Both the position numbers and the translations under genes were made by a program. Source: Thiosocius teredinicola (lineage in GTDB: Bacteria; Pseudomonadota; Gammaproteobacteria; Chromatiales; Chromatiaceae). From it: 64,000 nucleotides of DNA. The DNA is taken from assembly GCF_002009425.1 (NCBI RefSeq), contig NZ_CP019936.1, positions 2,157,297 through 2,221,296 of the forward strand, written 5' to 3'. The notes beneath the pieces are model-generated. The model searched no databases and was not told where the DNA came from. It worked only from the letters and a program-made list of their open reading frames with translations. Each line of letters opens with the position of its first letter. The first letter of the stretch is position 1. Positions 63,662-64,000 of the stretch are shown here, one piece after another.

Positions 63662-64000
63662 GTGGCCGCGTCGAATGCGCTGAACGCCTATGTGTTGCAC
63701 ACGCGGCGCTACGGCGACAGCAGTCTCATTGCCGATCTGTACAGCCGCGAGCAGGGGCGCTTGGCGGCGGTTGCCAAAGGGGCGCTGAAAGCCAAGGGCG
63801 AACGTGTCCAGCCTTTTCAGGCGTACGCCATCGCGGTCAGCGGTCGTGGTGAAGTGCTGACGCTGACCGGTGTTGAGGCCAGCGACTCACCGCTTACCTT
63901 GCAGGGGCGTAAGCTGTTCTGCGGCCTGTATCTCAACGAGCTGCTGTTGAAGCTCACTGCCCGACAAGATCCCTGTGACGGCCTGTTCGATGACTACGCC
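63662..64000 (+). CDS. recO: DNA repair protein RecO (N-terminal part)
   Basis: The gene continues past the right edge; 113 codons are seen. The N-terminal OB-fold is recognisable: AYVLHTRRYGDSSLI, LAAVAKGALKAKGE and, further on, GLYLNELLLKL, which match RecO. RecO loads RecA with RecR in the RecFOR pathway. GTG at 63662 places the fold at the expected distance; ATG at 63620, inside era, would add 14 residues without family similarity. Confidence 0.9.
   Translation, partial: MAASNALNAYVLHTRRYGDSSLIADLYSREQGRLAAVAKGALKAKGERVQPFQAYAIAVSGRGEVLTLTGVEASDSPLTLQGRKLFCGLYLNELLLKLTARQDPCDGLFDDYA

Overview
The window is a 64 kb piece of a gammaproteobacterial chromosome. The basis is gene order and family content: uvrY-uvrC-pgsA-glyW-cysT-leuZ, the yceD-rpmF-plsX-fabH-fabD-fabG-acpP-fabF-pabC-mltG-tmk-holB-pilZ-tatD run, nadB opposite rpoE-rseABC-degP, lepA-lepB-rnc-era-recO, and an exosortase A (XrtA) polysaccharide locus. 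Base composition is moderately GC-rich. A free-living or sediment/marine Chromatiales-like bacterium would fit; the genus cannot be told from the sequence alone.

Layout. 1-0.66 kb: start of a nitrite-reductase-type FAD gene on the minus strand, preceded by what looks like a complete sigma-54 promoter, ANTAR two-hairpin element and terminator (nitrogen-controlled antitermination). 0.66-4.05 kb: rarA, crcB, a DUF190 gene and serS. 4.2-4.72 kb: tRNA-Ser followed on its own strand by a three-hairpin array in which the last 19 bases of the tRNA gene are repeated. 4.9-10.3 kb: a BI-1 family membrane protein, a small membrane protein, then uvrY, a type V uracil-DNA glycosylase, uvrC and pgsA. 10.35-19.42 kb: the tRNA operon glyW-cysT-leuZ, split by an 8.7 kb integrative element inserted in glyW (52 bp perfect direct repeats at 10379-10430 and 19074-19125).

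The element encodes a tyrosine recombinase, several small unknown proteins, a stand-alone C-terminal winged-helix protein, an HTH protein resembling small terminase/Nu1, and one large fused HK97-type prohead protease plus major capsid protein. It also carries divergent regulators with a promoter/operator, a parS-like site, and an unusual 250 bp region with six GTTGGGCA boxes, a perfect 18 bp inverted repeat and a long alternating purine/pyrimidine core. No portal, large terminase, tail or lysis gene is present, so it looks like a capsid-encoding satellite element rather than a prophage.

19.4-25.3 kb: a receptor (Cache-HAMP without an output domain) with a soluble partner, a truncated haemoglobin, gluQ, dksA, a cbbY-like phosphatase and cysZ. 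25.4-36.8 kb: a compact XrtA/PEP-CTERM exopolysaccharide operon (export lipoprotein, chain-length protein, tyrosine kinase with a Gly-Tyr tail, outer membrane protein, ATPase, UDP-GlcNAc 2-epimerase, deacetylase, exosortase, amidotransferase). 36.9-41.2 kb: a Maf-family pyrophosphatase and the oadGAB sodium-pumping decarboxylase. 41.2-52.6 kb: the ribosome/fatty-acid/cell-envelope cluster. 52.6-58.9 kb: nadB and the envelope-stress sigma factor operon rpoE-rseA-rseB-rseC-degP. 58.9-64 kb: lepA, lepB, a DUF4845 gene, rnc, era and the start of recO.
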